A stretch of DNA of 64,000 nt from Gremmenia infestans. Taxonomy: Eukaryota; Ascomycota; Leotiomycetes; Helotiales; Hamatocanthoscyphaceae. Position numbers and translations under genes: made by a program. The stretch covers positions 248,001 through 312,000 of the forward strand of contig JAFEVB010000037.1 in the NCBI GenBank assembly GCA_032629725.1, written 5' to 3'. Shown piece after piece: positions 23,748 to 35,037 of this stretch; positions within the stretch are counted from its first letter, which is position 1; each line of letters opens with the position of its first letter. The notes beneath the pieces are model-generated. The model did not search any database and had not been told where the DNA came from. It saw nothing but the letters and a program-made list of their open reading frames with translations.

Positions 23748-26547
23748 TCAAGCAACACTTAGTCCTCCACCGAGAAGATTCCCAAACTTGTATTCCACTT
23801 CACACCGCCTCTCCTCCTCAGTATCCATCCATTTCTCGACGACATCTTGAATCCTGCTCGTTAGTGCTGGCATGCTTGAGGCATCAATTGCAAGGCCCGT
23901 TGGCTGATTTCCACGGCCGGAATACGCATCATCCTTAGCTGTGTTTATCATGAGGTTTCGAAGGCGGTCGGTATTGGTCGCAAGTGTCAAAAGCAATTGG
24001 TGAGTTTGGGAATTATTAGGAATTCGTTCCAGTGGGAGCTTCATTGACTTGGCGCGGGATAGCTTCAACGGACCTCCATTCGGAACGGCCATCAGTTTAT
24101 GCTGCTTCATGAAATATGCACGCGGATCCCCGTCGGCCAGAGTGGTCTTGAGTTGTTCAACGACTCGTGCACTATTTTGTGACGATATTGCATCAGCTTC
24201 AAGGGCTTTAACGGCAGAGATGTAGCGGTTCTTATGCGGAGAGGATCGAGCCCTTTCACCAGGGTCTCCTTGGAATAAATCAGCTCGTGCGCGTCGGGAT
24301 TTCCCGCGCTCCTGACGATGTTGTTGAGTAGCTTTCTCTTTTCTTTGTTCGTAGTCCATGGCCCATTCAAGCTCGGGATTTGCCTCCGTCTGGGGTATTT
24401 CCTGCCTGTTACCATTCGGTACCGGATACTCATCTAGCAATGTTGACTGGCGGAATCCATCAGATTGTATGGTATTTCTGGCAATAGTTCGTGGTGGTGC
24501 AAAAGGTTTGTTCACACCATTCGATCTCTTCGCACCATTTAAGCGCTGTGTCGCAGGTGGTGACACGAAAGCATTTTCCGGCAAGTTCCTGGCGGAGACA
24601 AAGTCGTTTCGTCGTCGAACCTGAGGTGCTTGTTCCTCAACGATGAATAACTCATCGTAGTCAGCAGCTCCTAATGGTGGCCTGCCACCCCGCATGTCTT
24701 CATTGCTATATCTTCGCTGCGGTTGATTATGATATTGAAAAGGCAAGGTATCTGCCATTGAGTGGTTAGGGTTTCTGAGAATCTCATTGCTGTATCGTCG
24801 CCTTGGTAGTCTGGAGGCGTTTGGTATTTCCGAATGATTAAGATCTAAAAGCATAGGATCGGATAGTTGACTAGATATCTGAGTAGAGGTTTCCGAAGGC
24901 TCTGCAGCTAAGTTGTGCGAGTCAGATGGTGTAGGAAGCTTGTTGTGGTTATCCCGTTGAACAGGGGCGACCATTTTCGCAATAAGCCAAGGATTAAGAG
25001 GATTGGATGATGTGTTCGTTGGAGCTGACTTCTCTGCAGGCCTTGGACTTCGGAATTTGCTGGGATGATTGGCTCTAGCTGGTCCTCTATTCTCTTCTGT
25101 AAAGTCTTTTGACATGTCAAATCCCCATTTGCGTCGGTCTCCAACTGCTTCATCTTCACTCGCCTCAATGCTTTGAGCCAAGTTATCTGTCCCCATGACA
25201 GGATCACTGTTTATTGGGGACGGTAAGGATGGAACGAGCAGACCATTTGGTGACTCCATGGGAGCACCCATCTCGCTGGGCGAAGACTGTATGTGATTCG
25301 TTGAGGATTCCACAGGCTTCCGAGCAAGAAGCAACTCGAATTTGTCAAGCTTTTGGACTAGAGGATGCGGAGCTTTAATAGCAGATACCTGCTTGCTCTC
25401 GCCATATATGGTTCTGAACAGGCCTTCAATAGCTTCCAATACAATATACTCATTCGAGAAAAGAATATCGTCCTTCGCAGGCTCTACGTTGGGATCGTAA
25501 CTTGCAACTAATACTATATGAGCCAGCTTTCTCCTAATCTCGGCCAAAGCTTAACATACCAGGACAAGTAATGCTCAAACGAATGAAAGGATTCTTGACT
25601 TCAGATCCATCCCCAAATGCCGCCTTTAGGCAATGTTTAAAAATTGTGACAATCCTCTTCATTGTACCCTTCTCATGGGACACTGGCCGAGAATCTACGG
25701 AAATGAATTGACCGTGTCCGAATTTCGAGGGGTCAGCATCTGGTCTCGGAAGGAAAACCTCTACTAAAAACTGATCGTTCGACAATTGATGCTTTTCGGT
25801 GAGACTTTCACTAGCGTTCGCCTCGCCAGACTGGGATTCAGAAAATACCAGCGACTTTTCCATACACTGCGCCGCTGCATCTCGTCCAATGACCTGTGAA
25901 ACGACTTCTTTGATACCATCATTCGGTCGCGGTGCGAATGACCAGGAGCCCATGGCTCCCTTGATAATCTTGAGGGTGAATCGAACCGACGGCCTCGAGA
26001 GTGCATAAGATTGCAAAAGCTCTTTGACTTTCACGAGTGTCTTGGGGGCTGCTTTGAGAGTCGTCTGTTTTCTGACCGGAATCTTCTCTAAGAACTTGAG
26101 AACGCAGACCGTAGTACCAATAGGATGTGATTTGCGGCTTTGACTTTCGATACCTCCAGGAGCTTTCAATTTTACTGTGGTAGCCACTGGGTCGGCGTCT
26201 GTCCTCGAAGTGACAGAGACTTCTCCCAACTGAACAGCGCTGGCCAAAGCCTCACCACGAAAACCCAGACTGACACCCCCAATAGCTTTCAGATCATCAA
26301 AGGAGCGCAGTTTGCTGGTATGTCCTCGCCGGCCAAGGGCGTCAAGATCTTGCTGCGGAATGCCGTGGCCATTGTCGCGGACCTCAATCTTGTCGATAGT
26401 GTTTTGGGAGATGAGAATGTCAATAGATGTTGCCTTTGCATCAAGACCATTGTCAATGAGCTCTTTGACGAGGGATGTAGGAGTTGTGAGAGCTTGAGCA
26501 GAGCCGAGTAGGTGAACGGTTGCTTCAGGAAGAGCGGCGATGGCCAT
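23748..26547 (-). CDS. MutL-family mismatch repair protein, Mlh2/Pms1-like
   Basis: complement(join(23748..25507,25560..26547)), 915 aa; the 52-bp intron runs GTATGT...TATTAG. The GHKL ATPase motifs are intact: ELIDNGLDA (E29, N33), DNGHGI (58-63), GRRGHTSK and GFRGEAL (95-101), with the MutL transducer domain ending in YDPNVEPAKDD. The C-terminal 550 residues are mostly disordered, with a helical end. No endonuclease motif DQHAxxE is present, which argues against Pms1(PMS2) and Mlh3 and favours Mlh2, the homologue of human PMS1, which pairs with Mlh1 and limits conversion-tract length. Two acceptors 6 bp apart (TATTAG or CATATAG) keep frame; the downstream one fits the family better. It is divergent from valyl-tRNA synthetase. 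Confidence 0.85.
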
Positions 26548-27162
26548 TGCGAACCTAAATGATGAAGTCTAGACTGAATATGTTCTCATTGTCAACATCG
26601 ACCTTTGGCCCGGACTTTATAAGTATACAAATGCAGCCATTGACAGATAATTGAAATCACCTCGTTGTGAGGGAAGAAATGGAAGAAATGGAAAAGAGAT
26701 GACGAGGTAGCCAGGACCGGATTCGTCAGCCTTGTAGGCGAGGCTACTGTGTGCATAACCAGGACACTACCTAAGGAGATATTACTCGAACTTTAAAAGC
26801 TAATACTAATAGAAAGTTTCTATTATAATCAAATAACAAAGGATATAATTTGTCCATCTTTTCCCTCTTGTCTCTCTCTACTCGGAGTGAATTAGTCGAG
26901 TATAGTCTTTCTGCATACTAGTAGGGGAGAATTCTGATTGGCTGACACTTTAGAGTCATCGCGATTTTGTTCTGGGTTGACCAGTGTAAATTTACAAAAA
27001 GCACAATCGCACCTTTCCATTCCATTGCCCACATCTAGAGTCACCACACCTCCAATCCAGTTCCTCGAAAGGAACGCCACTACGACGTCTCGAATCTTGT
27101 CCAGAGCGCTCTGGGTGCGCAGGTCGCCTTTCAGAATTACTTTCTCATACACACGTGCTAAA
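26548..27162. promoter_or_regulatory. Divergent promoter; 3' part is an in-frame non-AUG extension of ValRS
   Basis: The region separates the mismatch repair gene (-) from valyl-tRNA synthetase (+). From 26938 to 27162 the synthetase frame is open without any ATG in any frame. The last 27 codons of it (from 27082) encode an Arg/Ser/aromatic-rich, acid-free stretch described in the next entry. Confidence 0.6.
27082..27162 (+). other. Candidate non-AUG-initiated mitochondrial presequence of ValRS
   Basis: In frame with the synthetase, codons 27082-27162 read TTSRILSRALWVRRSPFRIT and continue FSYTRAK. That is positively charged, without Asp or Glu, and could form an amphipathic helix. Candidate starts are two consecutive ACG codons at 27082 and 27085 (A at -3 for both) and a TTG at 27097 (A at -3). 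Yeast ALA1 uses ACG codons and GRS1 uses TTG for the same purpose. The initiation codon itself is inferred. Confidence 0.6.
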
Positions 27163-30100
27163 ATGGCTACTAACGCTGCTTCGTACAATCCAAGTAATGC
27201 CTTTACCCTAGCTGGTCACAGAATAATAGCTGACAAAATTGCTACAATAGTTGGAGAAGAGACCGGCCCCGTTTCTGGAAAACCACCTCCTTTGTCGAAC
27301 GAGACGAAAGCCGCTGTCGCAGACGCTGCCAATGCGAGCGCCACAGGATCCCATGTCCCTGGGCAAGGTGCCGAGAAGAAAGTCAAGACTGAGAAGGAAT
27401 TAGAAAAAGAGCGGAAGAAGGCCGAAAAGGACGCCAAATTTAAAGAAAAGAAGGCCAAGGCACAGGCGGCTGCGGCCACCCCAGCTACAACCAGCAAGAC
27501 TGCAGAAAAGAAGGCCAAAGCTGAGAAGAAGATTGATGTTCTGCCGGCCTACGTTGAAGACACACCAGCTGGCGCCAAGAAGATCATCAAGTCCTTCGAC
27601 GACCCGCAATATAAAGCATACAACCCAATTGCTGTCGAATCCGCATGGTACGCCTGGTGGGAGAAGGAGGGGTTCTTCAAGCCCGAGTTCACCGCAGACG
27701 GCAAAGTCAAGCCAGAGGGTAAATTCGTTATCGTCGAACCACCTCCAAATGTCACTGGAAAGCTACATATGGGCCACGCTCTTGGCAATGCTTTACAAGA
27801 TGTCATGATCCGGTGGAATCGAATGCATGGAAAGACCACTTTATGGCTCCCGGGATGTGACCACGCAGGTATCTCGACTCAAAACGTCGTTGAAAACATG
27901 TTATGGCGCCGGGAGCAGAAGACTCGGCATGATTTGGGAAGACCAAAATTCGTTGAGACTGTCTGGGATTGGAAGAATGAGTACCACGAAAAAATCAATA
28001 CCGTTCTACGACGAATGGGAGGTTCTTTCGACTGGACGCGAGAGGCATTCACAATGGACGAGAACTTTGCTGCTGCTGTCACGGAGACCTTTGTTACCTT
28101 GCACGATCAGGGGATTATCTATAGGGGAAATCGCCTTGTCAACTGGTGCACGAAGCTCAATACATCTCTCTCTAATCTAGAGGTCGTCAACGAGGAGCTA
28201 ACTGGCCGCAAATTGCTCAGAGTTCCTGGCTACGATAAGCCTATCGAATTCGGCATCATTGTCTATTTCAAATACAAAATTCAAGACTCAGATGAGACTA
28301 TTGAAGTTGCAACAACTCGTCCAGAAACGATGCTTGGAGATACAGGCGTTGCTGTCCATCCGGATGACGAACGATACAAACACCTTGTTGGAAAGAATGC
28401 TGTCCACCCCTTTATCGAAGGCCGGATCATGCCTATCGTTGCAGATACATATGTAGAGAAGGAGTTTGGTACTGGTGCCGTCAAGATTACCCCAGCGCAC
28501 GACCAAAACGATTTTGACCTCGGCAAAAGACACAACCTGAAATTCATCAATATCTTGACAGATGATGGCAAAATGAATGAGAATACCGGTCCTTACATTG
28601 GACAGAAGCGTTTCGACGTTCGTTATACAATCCAGGAGGACCTCAAGAAGGCCGGCTTGTACGTCGACAAGAAGGATAATGCAATGACCGTTCCTCGGTG
28701 CGATAAGTCGAAAGATATTATTGAGCCTATCTTGAAGCCGCAATGGTGGATGAAGATGACAGATATGGCAGAAGATGCCCTCAAAGCTGTCACGTCTGGC
28801 GAGATCAAGATCCTACCTGAGAGCGCTGAGAAGAGCTATATTCGATGGATGTCAAATGTTAACGACTGGTGCTTGTCCAGACAGCTGTGGTGGGGACATC
28901 AAGCACCAATGTATTTCGCACAAATCTATGGCGAAGAAAATGATGAGGCAAATGGTGACTTATGGTTTGCTGGAAGAACACAAGAGGAAGCAGAAGAAAA
29001 AGCCAGAGCAGCTCTGCCTGGAAAGAACTTTGTTTTGAAGAGAGATGAAGATGTTTTGGACACATGGTTCTCATCTGGACTCTGGCCTTTCGCAACAATG
29101 GGCTGGCCTAATAAGACTAACGACCTTCAAGAACTGTTCCCAACTACCGTTCTTGAAACTGGTTGGGATATTCTTTTCTTCTGGATCGCCCGAATGATCA
29201 TGTTTAGTATCAAGCTCACTGGAAAGGTCCCCTTCACTCAGGTCTACTGTCACTCCTTGATCCGCGACTCCGAGGGCCGAAAGATGTCGAAATCATTGGG
29301 TAACGTCATTGATCCGCAGGATGTTATTGAGGGTATTCCTTTGGAGGACCTCCACGCCAAGCTCAAAATTGGCAATTTGGCCCCAGATGAGGTAAAGGCC
29401 GCCACCAAATACCAAAAGAGTGCTTTCCCTGACGGAATTCCCGAATGCGGTACTGATGCTCTTCGATTTGCCCTCGTCGGGTATACCACTGGCGGCGGAG
29501 ATATTGCATTTGACATCCGTGTTATTCATGGATACCGGAAATTCTGCAACAAGATTTACCAAGCCACGAAATACGTACTGGGCAATCTGGACGCAGACTA
29601 CGTTCCTCGAAAGACTGCTAAGCTCTCGGGTAATGAATCATTGCCTGAGCGATGGATTCTCCACAAGATGACCATTGCTGCTAAAGAGATCAACCAATTA
29701 CTTGAAGATCGCGAGTTCTCAAAATCGACCTTGGTTGCCTACCGATACTGGTACAGCGAACTGTGCGACGTGTACATTGAAAACTCGAAAGCTATCATCC
29801 AAGACGGCACTCCAGAAGAGAAGCGCTCAGCCATCGACACCCTGTACACGGCTCTTGATGCCGCCTTGACAATGATCCACCCATACATGCCCTTCTTAAC
29901 CGAAGAACTTTGGCAACGTCTGCCCCGCCGACTAGAAGACAATAACCCCTCCATCGTCCTCGCCAAGTATCCAACCTACGACGCATCAATGGACGATCCT
30001 GCCTCCGAAGCAGCATATGAACTCGTGCTAGGTATCTCAAAGGGTATCCGCTCCCTCATGTCAGAATACTCACTCAAAGACGAAGGAAAAGTCTTCATCC

Positions 30101-30498
30101 AAACCAACGACAACACCTCCTACACCACCGCCACCACCCAACACCAATCCATCAAATCCCTCTCCGGCAAATCCGTCGCCTCCATAGAGGTCCTTGCGCA
30201 AGGCGCCGCGCGCCCTGCCGGCTGCGTCGTCTTCTCCGTCTCCTCCTCGGCCGCCGTCTTCCTCTTCGTCAAAGGCCGCGTCGACATTGACTCGGAGATC
30301 GCAAAAGCCAGCAAGAAGATGTCCGGTGCTGACAAGGGCATTGAGAAGCAGAAGAAGATTTTGGCCGATGAGGGGTACAGGGAGAAGGTTAGCGAGGAGT
30401 TGCAGGCTGTTGAGAGGGCCAAGTTGAGGGATTTTGAGGTTGAGCGGGATGCGCTTGCGGAGACTATTGGACAGTTTGAGAGGTTGAGGCTAGAGTAG
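27163..30498 (+). CDS. VAS1: Valyl-tRNA synthetase (cytosolic form from this ATG)
   Basis: Single exon, 1111 aa from the ATG at 27163. The first 130 residues are a Lys/Ala/Glu-rich eukaryotic appendix. Then comes the class I core: the HIGH motif as HMGH (202-205), the editing domain with TTRPETMLGDTGVAV, and KMSKS (707-711) in RKMSKSLGNVIDP. The anticodon-binding helical domain and a C-terminal coiled coil follow. The enzyme charges tRNA-Val with valine and clears mischarged Thr. In most fungi one gene supplies both cytosol and mitochondria, usually through two in-frame ATGs. Here 27163 is the first ATG for at least 250 nt, so any mitochondrial form must begin at a non-AUG codon, from an undetected upstream exon, or from another gene. 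No introns interrupt it. Confidence 0.97.
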   Translation: MATNAASYNPSNAFTLAGHRIIADKIATIVGEETGPVSGKPPPLSNETKAAVADAANASATGSHVPGQGAEKKVKTEKELEKERKKAEKDAKFKEKKAKAQAAAATPATTSKTAEKKAKAEKKIDVLPAYVEDTPAGAKKIIKSFDDPQYKAYNPIAVESAWYAWWEKEGFFKPEFTADGKVKPEGKFVIVEPPPNVTGKLHMGHALGNALQDVMIRWNRMHGKTTLWLPGCDHAGISTQNVVENMLWRREQKTRHDLGRPKFVETVWDWKNEYHEKINTVLRRMGGSFDWTREAFTMDENFAAAVTETFVTLHDQGIIYRGNRLVNWCTKLNTSLSNLEVVNEELTGRKLLRVPGYDKPIEFGIIVYFKYKIQDSDETIEVATTRPETMLGDTGVAVHPDDERYKHLVGKNAVHPFIEGRIMPIVADTYVEKEFGTGAVKITPAHDQNDFDLGKRHNLKFINILTDDGKMNENTGPYIGQKRFDVRYTIQEDLKKAGLYVDKKDNAMTVPRCDKSKDIIEPILKPQWWMKMTDMAEDALKAVTSGEIKILPESAEKSYIRWMSNVNDWCLSRQLWWGHQAPMYFAQIYGEENDEANGDLWFAGRTQEEAEEKARAALPGKNFVLKRDEDVLDTWFSSGLWPFATMGWPNKTNDLQELFPTTVLETGWDILFFWIARMIMFSIKLTGKVPFTQVYCHSLIRDSEGRKMSKSLGNVIDPQDVIEGIPLEDLHAKLKIGNLAPDEVKAATKYQKSAFPDGIPECGTDALRFALVGYTTGGGDIAFDIRVIHGYRKFCNKIYQATKYVLGNLDADYVPRKTAKLSGNESLPERWILHKMTIAAKEINQLLEDREFSKSTLVAYRYWYSELCDVYIENSKAIIQDGTPEEKRSAIDTLYTALDAALTMIHPYMPFLTEELWQRLPRRLEDNNPSIVLAKYPTYDASMDDPASEAAYELVLGISKGIRSLMSEYSLKDEGKVFIQTNDNTSYTTATTQHQSIKSLSGKSVASIEVLAQGAARPAGCVVFSVSSSAAVFLFVKGRVDIDSEIAKASKKMSGADKGIEKQKKILADEGYREKVSEELQAVERAKLRDFEVERDALAETIGQFERLRLE

Positions 30499-31021
30499 AG
30501 TAGATTTGTGCTGCCGATTTGTTTCAGTTAGTATGAAATGAGAGTGCTGTTATGATCATTTTGGCAATGAGTGATCCATCATCCTTGCCCAGTACCCATT
30601 GCATGATCAATAAATGAAAATACGGAGTAGACGAGCCCAATCTCAAAGAAGCATACCCTCAGTACCCCTATCCGTTGAGGAGACGGCGTCGGGCCCGCGC
30701 TTTGAAATTTGCCTTGGACTCGTAAACCATTAATCCACAGTATAACATTTCTATCGTTTATGTTATCAAAATCCATACTGGCAAGGCCGTCACAACATGC
30801 ATGATAGTATGAACAAAGCATTCTGAATATTCACCTAATGGGTGAAGCAGTGAGACATGAATTCATTATTCCCCAACCCATAAAATCCTAGACGTTCAAC
30901 GTCATTCCCATCCTCGTATATCATATCCATATCCCCATTCCCATTTTCCCACCCCCGATCCAAAATTCCAATCCCAATCCTAAAACATAACATACAGGGG
31001 TATCTTTAAAATGTTCACATA
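30499..31021. other. Convergent intergenic region
   Basis: The 3' flanks of valyl-tRNA synthetase and the F-box gene meet here. A pyrimidine-rich tract of CCCATTCCCATTTTCCCACC type lies near 30925-30975. No gene is seen. Confidence 0.4.
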
Positions 31022-34000
31022 TCACATAACAACACACTTCCCCTCCCTTTTCCCATTCCTCCTGACTCCAGCCCCCTCACTAACATCCGTCCACCCCGCA
31101 CTACTAGCCCCATCCCTATCCTTCTTCAACGTCTTCTTCTCGCGCATACTCTGCCTCCACCCCCTCTTCTTCGCATCCTTGATATTCTTCGCCGCACTGC
31201 GCTCTGCTCTACTTGGCTGTCTGCTAATTGTTGATTTCTGAGTGTAGTATGCAGAAGGCTCGTGTTGCTCCCTCGCACTGTGTATCGTCTCCAGTCTTGG
31301 CATAGGGGGTGCTAGTCTGAGGGGCGAGGAACTGGCGTGATGGGACCCGAGACTGCTGCGATGGTTAGGTGGGGATGTGAAGGGGCGGGAACCGTCTGCT
31401 ACACGAGGGGCCATGTAGGAGTGGGCCTGCTCGTGTTGCGAGGGGCTTTGGTTGGTGCCCCAGGTTTGGCGGTCAGTGCTACGTCCTGCGGGCCCTTGGG
31501 GGTCCATGAAACTTCCCGAAAGGCGGCGCGGAGGGTGCGAGGGGTCGACTATGCTGAGGGGTCGGCCAGTGCGGTTGTTTAGGCGGGCCAATTGTTCGGG
31601 GCTTGGAGAGGAAAATCCGGGGCCTGAGGATGCGGGACCGCTGACTGAGCGGGTGGAGTTCACGGGGGCAGTGTCACTTCGTTTCCAGATGGGAAGAGGC
31701 TCCTCGGACATTCCTTGCAGGCTACCGTTGGCGGGAAGGGTTTTCGCTCGTCTTTGTAGCAAAGGCTCCGGCTCCGGCTCTGGGCTTGCTTGCAGAACTT
31801 GAGAATACCGTACGGGAGCAGTTGGTTGTAATTCGATGAACTGCCGTCGGTTCTGCGCTACTGGAGCTTGAGGAGGTGGCTTTAAGTGGTGCTCTTGAGT
31901 TGACCTAGTAGGTACTTCTTTGCGAACCGATTCTCGATTTGGCCTTGATGGCAAAGTGGTATCAGAACTTTGTTCGGTTCCTGCTTCTGACGCATCTTCC
32001 CAATCTCGCAAGCGACGGTCCAAGATAACGTCGGTCGGCTGTGTACCGAGGGGAACAGGAGAGACAGGCTTTTGCAGAGTAGCTATCATTTCTGGCGAGT
32101 GAGAAGGAATAGGGGAAGAAACAGTGTCGTTCGTGGGAGCCCCAACAGGTCGCCTCGTAATCTGGTTAACTGGCGCTGTGGTGACTTCTGCTCTGGTTTC
32201 TGGTATCCTCTCTATTTGACCTTGCTCTCTTTCTGCGCGCTCATAATTGGCCTGCTCCCTATTAGCCTGTTCTCTATTCGCCTGTTCCCTGTTCGCCTGC
32301 TCCCAGTTTATTCGCTCCCAATTGACTCGGTCTCTAGTAGCCCGTTCGCTAGTGCTTAGTTCCGTATTCTCTCGTTCTCTTCGATTGTCTGTATCCATTC
32401 GAGTTTCTGGTTCCCTTCGAAGAGCAGGTGGAGGTGTTCCAGGTGGAGATACATCGTAAAGATCATCAAAATCGTCAGGAGCCATCGTTACTGGCCGCGG
32501 TCGCTCTTCCTCCAACGATAGACGGTCCACCGTCTGCGTAGTGGTATCACTCATACTCCTATGAAAGGAATAGGTTTCTCTCCTCGATCCACGAGAACTA
32601 GTGGAAGCAATTGTACGGGATCGAGATAAGCCACCAGAGTTTGGACTGGGGAAGTCGAAACTCGAGGGGCGGTGAGTTTGTGCACGCTGAAGGTTGGCAG
32701 CAGCCTCTGCTAGAATCGATCTCTGGATATGCTCAGGCAGCGGTGGGACTGGATCTTTTGTGTACGGAGGAGGAGGGGGAACCCAATTGTCTGCGTCACT
32801 TTCATGGGGATGTTCTTCGCGTCCATCTGCTCGACGATATTCTATGTGTTCCTGCGCGACGGAACGCGGGTGTAGTCGCCGGTTCACGGCAGCGGCAGTC
32901 GCAGCTCGTCGAAGAGTCGTGCCAGATCGAGGACTAGTGTGAGAGTACGGGGCGTCAAATGCCTCTTGGTCCTCATAAATAGATGAAGTCTCGGAGTGCT
33001 CAGCTATAGCGGTATGCTGGCTTGCCCTTCTTTGAGCTAAGTTACTTGGAGCCGCATATGGATCTCCCAGATCATGATCGACCCTCGGCACTGGAGGTGG
33101 CTCAGGGTGAGGATCTTGGGTAGCTGAAGTTACTGCACGGGAGACACGATTCCCTCTGCGCTGTGCAACAGTCCTTCTCCTTACAATAGCAACCTCGGTG
33201 TCCAAGTCCCTGTGTTCCTCTTCCAAAATCTCAGGTTCGTTGTTTCCCACTTCAATGGTGATTATTCTTTTCTTCCCATCTGTCGCTGTATAGTCAAAAT
33301 CGAGTATTGAAATGCGGCCTCCATCGACAGGGCTCATTCCATCGTCTTCGCTTATAGGGGATGTGTTTACAATGCCAGGTGCCACAGCCACCAGTCTTTC
33401 GCCATGAAATGACGTTTGCATATCGTTGACCCAAGCCATCGCGCTGACACGATCGAGACTTCCAATATTCCGACCTTCCACGAATGTGTTCCGAGCACGA
33501 TCGCACAAAAGCTGCCACTGCGGAGTCCTACCAATGCTCTCACGCAGTCTGTTGCCAGAACGCAGCGATGGAGCACTGTTCCGGCGTCCTGCCTGACTCA
33601 AAGGTGTGCTAACTTCACTATCTGAATTACTATTTGCTGCACTGCTAGGGTTCGGTAATGCCTCTAGATCTTCAGGGACTCCATATAGCCAAATGGATCC
33701 CTGGAATCCTGCAGCGACTAGATCTCCTAATTTACTTGCGGCTGGTAGAGTGCTGGGAAGTAGCTTTAGGATCGAACCAGACTCAGCTGTTGGGCCAGTG
33801 AAGTACGTCGTTCCATTGCGAAGATCGTCGATCCGGACAGCTCGGAACGTCTCAAACACTCGGTCATATGTGAACGTCCAGCTTGCCTCGTAGTCTGTGG
33901 CGCTGGGAAGTAGTACCGCATGCGAACAATCTCGACTTCCATTAGGGAAAAGTATAGATGTCGTCCATAGAGCACTAACGCTCTCCTCTGGTAAACTCGC

Positions 34001-35037
34001 ACCGGGGTTGTAATAAGGTGCTGTGAGGACAACTGTGCTGGGATTTCGTGACTGCGTAGTACTTCCAAGAAGTTGTGTTCCATCCTTCGAAAAAGCCAAG
34101 GAGTCTACGCCATAGCATTTCACCGCTCTCCGATCCGTACTTGTTCTGTCTGGCTCGAGTGATGAAACTTCGACTCCCGAATCATACGCGGCAGCCAATA
34201 CTGCCCCTGTAGGTGACAAGGCAATAGTTCGGGGGGTATGGTCCAAAGCAATAGCACAGGTATGCTTGGGGTGCTCGCCTGTCAGGTCATATAGATCAAT
34301 TTGAAGGTCTGTTGATAGAACGGCCAACAATGAGCCATCGTCTGTGATAGTCGTTGAAGCTGGCCTTCGCAAGATCTTCAGCTCGCGTTTAATTGTAACC
34401 TCTGGCCCTGTCACATCTAAAATATGGATTCGTGAAGAGCTATATGCCAATACGTAATGTCCTCCTGGAGACAGACTAAAATGAAACGCTTCACCACCGG
34501 GCGCGGATGAAGAACTTATAGAGGTTGAAACCAGACTGATGACTGTCTCTTGTGGCCGTAGGTATGCTTCAAATAGGTTTCGTTTGATCTCCTGGGCGAA
34601 GAGTCTGCGAAGTCGTGGTAGGCTATCTTCGTCCGCTGGGACCATGAATGCATGGTGTGTTGCAGAGTAGGAGGGGCATCGAGCTAGGTGGTGTGTGTAC
34701 AGATGTGCCTGCTGTGATACCACACGCCATTTTCGATTTAATATGATCAGCGATGCGAATCCATTCGGGTTGGTGAGCTGCAAGATTCTGGAGAATGTAA
34801 GTGTCAGCTGGAGAATCGGATAACCTCGCGATATGCAACTCACTGTTCAATAATTTCATCAGGAAGCCTCTCAATTGCGGGTTTCGCCTTCGGTTTGAAG
34901 CCCCCCACAGACTTCTTCTCTCCATCTGGAGGCATGGTGATGGTTCTGGAGGTTGTCTTTTGGAATCTCCTCCAGCTTCCCGTATCTGGGTCGAAATAAA
35001 GTCGTGGTGCGTGCGTCGGGCCCGCCTTTAGATCCAT
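31022..35037 (-). CDS. F-box protein with beta-propeller and C-terminal CaaX box
   Basis: complement(join(31022..34787,34844..35037)), 1319 aa. The 56-bp intron (GTGAGT, branch CTGAC, acceptor CTCCAG) splits an F-box at about residues 55-100 (IERLPDEIIEQILQL, then FASLIILNRKWRVVS). Residues about 140-450 are WD40/propeller-like (FHFSLSPGGHYVLAYSSSRI, TIALSPTGAVLAAAYDSGV, LAFSKDGTQLLGSTT). A long disordered half follows, with a five-residue EQANR repeat. The protein ends KREGKCVVM: Cys-aliphatic-aliphatic-Met preceded by basic residues, a farnesylation signal. The likely role is a substrate receptor of an SCF ubiquitin ligase held at a membrane by its lipid. ATG 35037 is chosen because upstream sequence is low quality; MPPDGEKK at residue 35 is an alternative. 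The family appears fungal-specific; the substrate is unknown. Confidence 0.85.
32247..32306 (-). repeat. 15-bp coding tandem repeat (EQANR)
   Basis: Four 15-bp units such as TTCGCCTGTTCCCTG (plus strand) encode repeated REQAN in the disordered part of the F-box protein. Flanking units (WERIN, YERAE, REQGQ) look like decayed copies. The array is likely to vary in copy number between strains. Confidence 0.8.
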
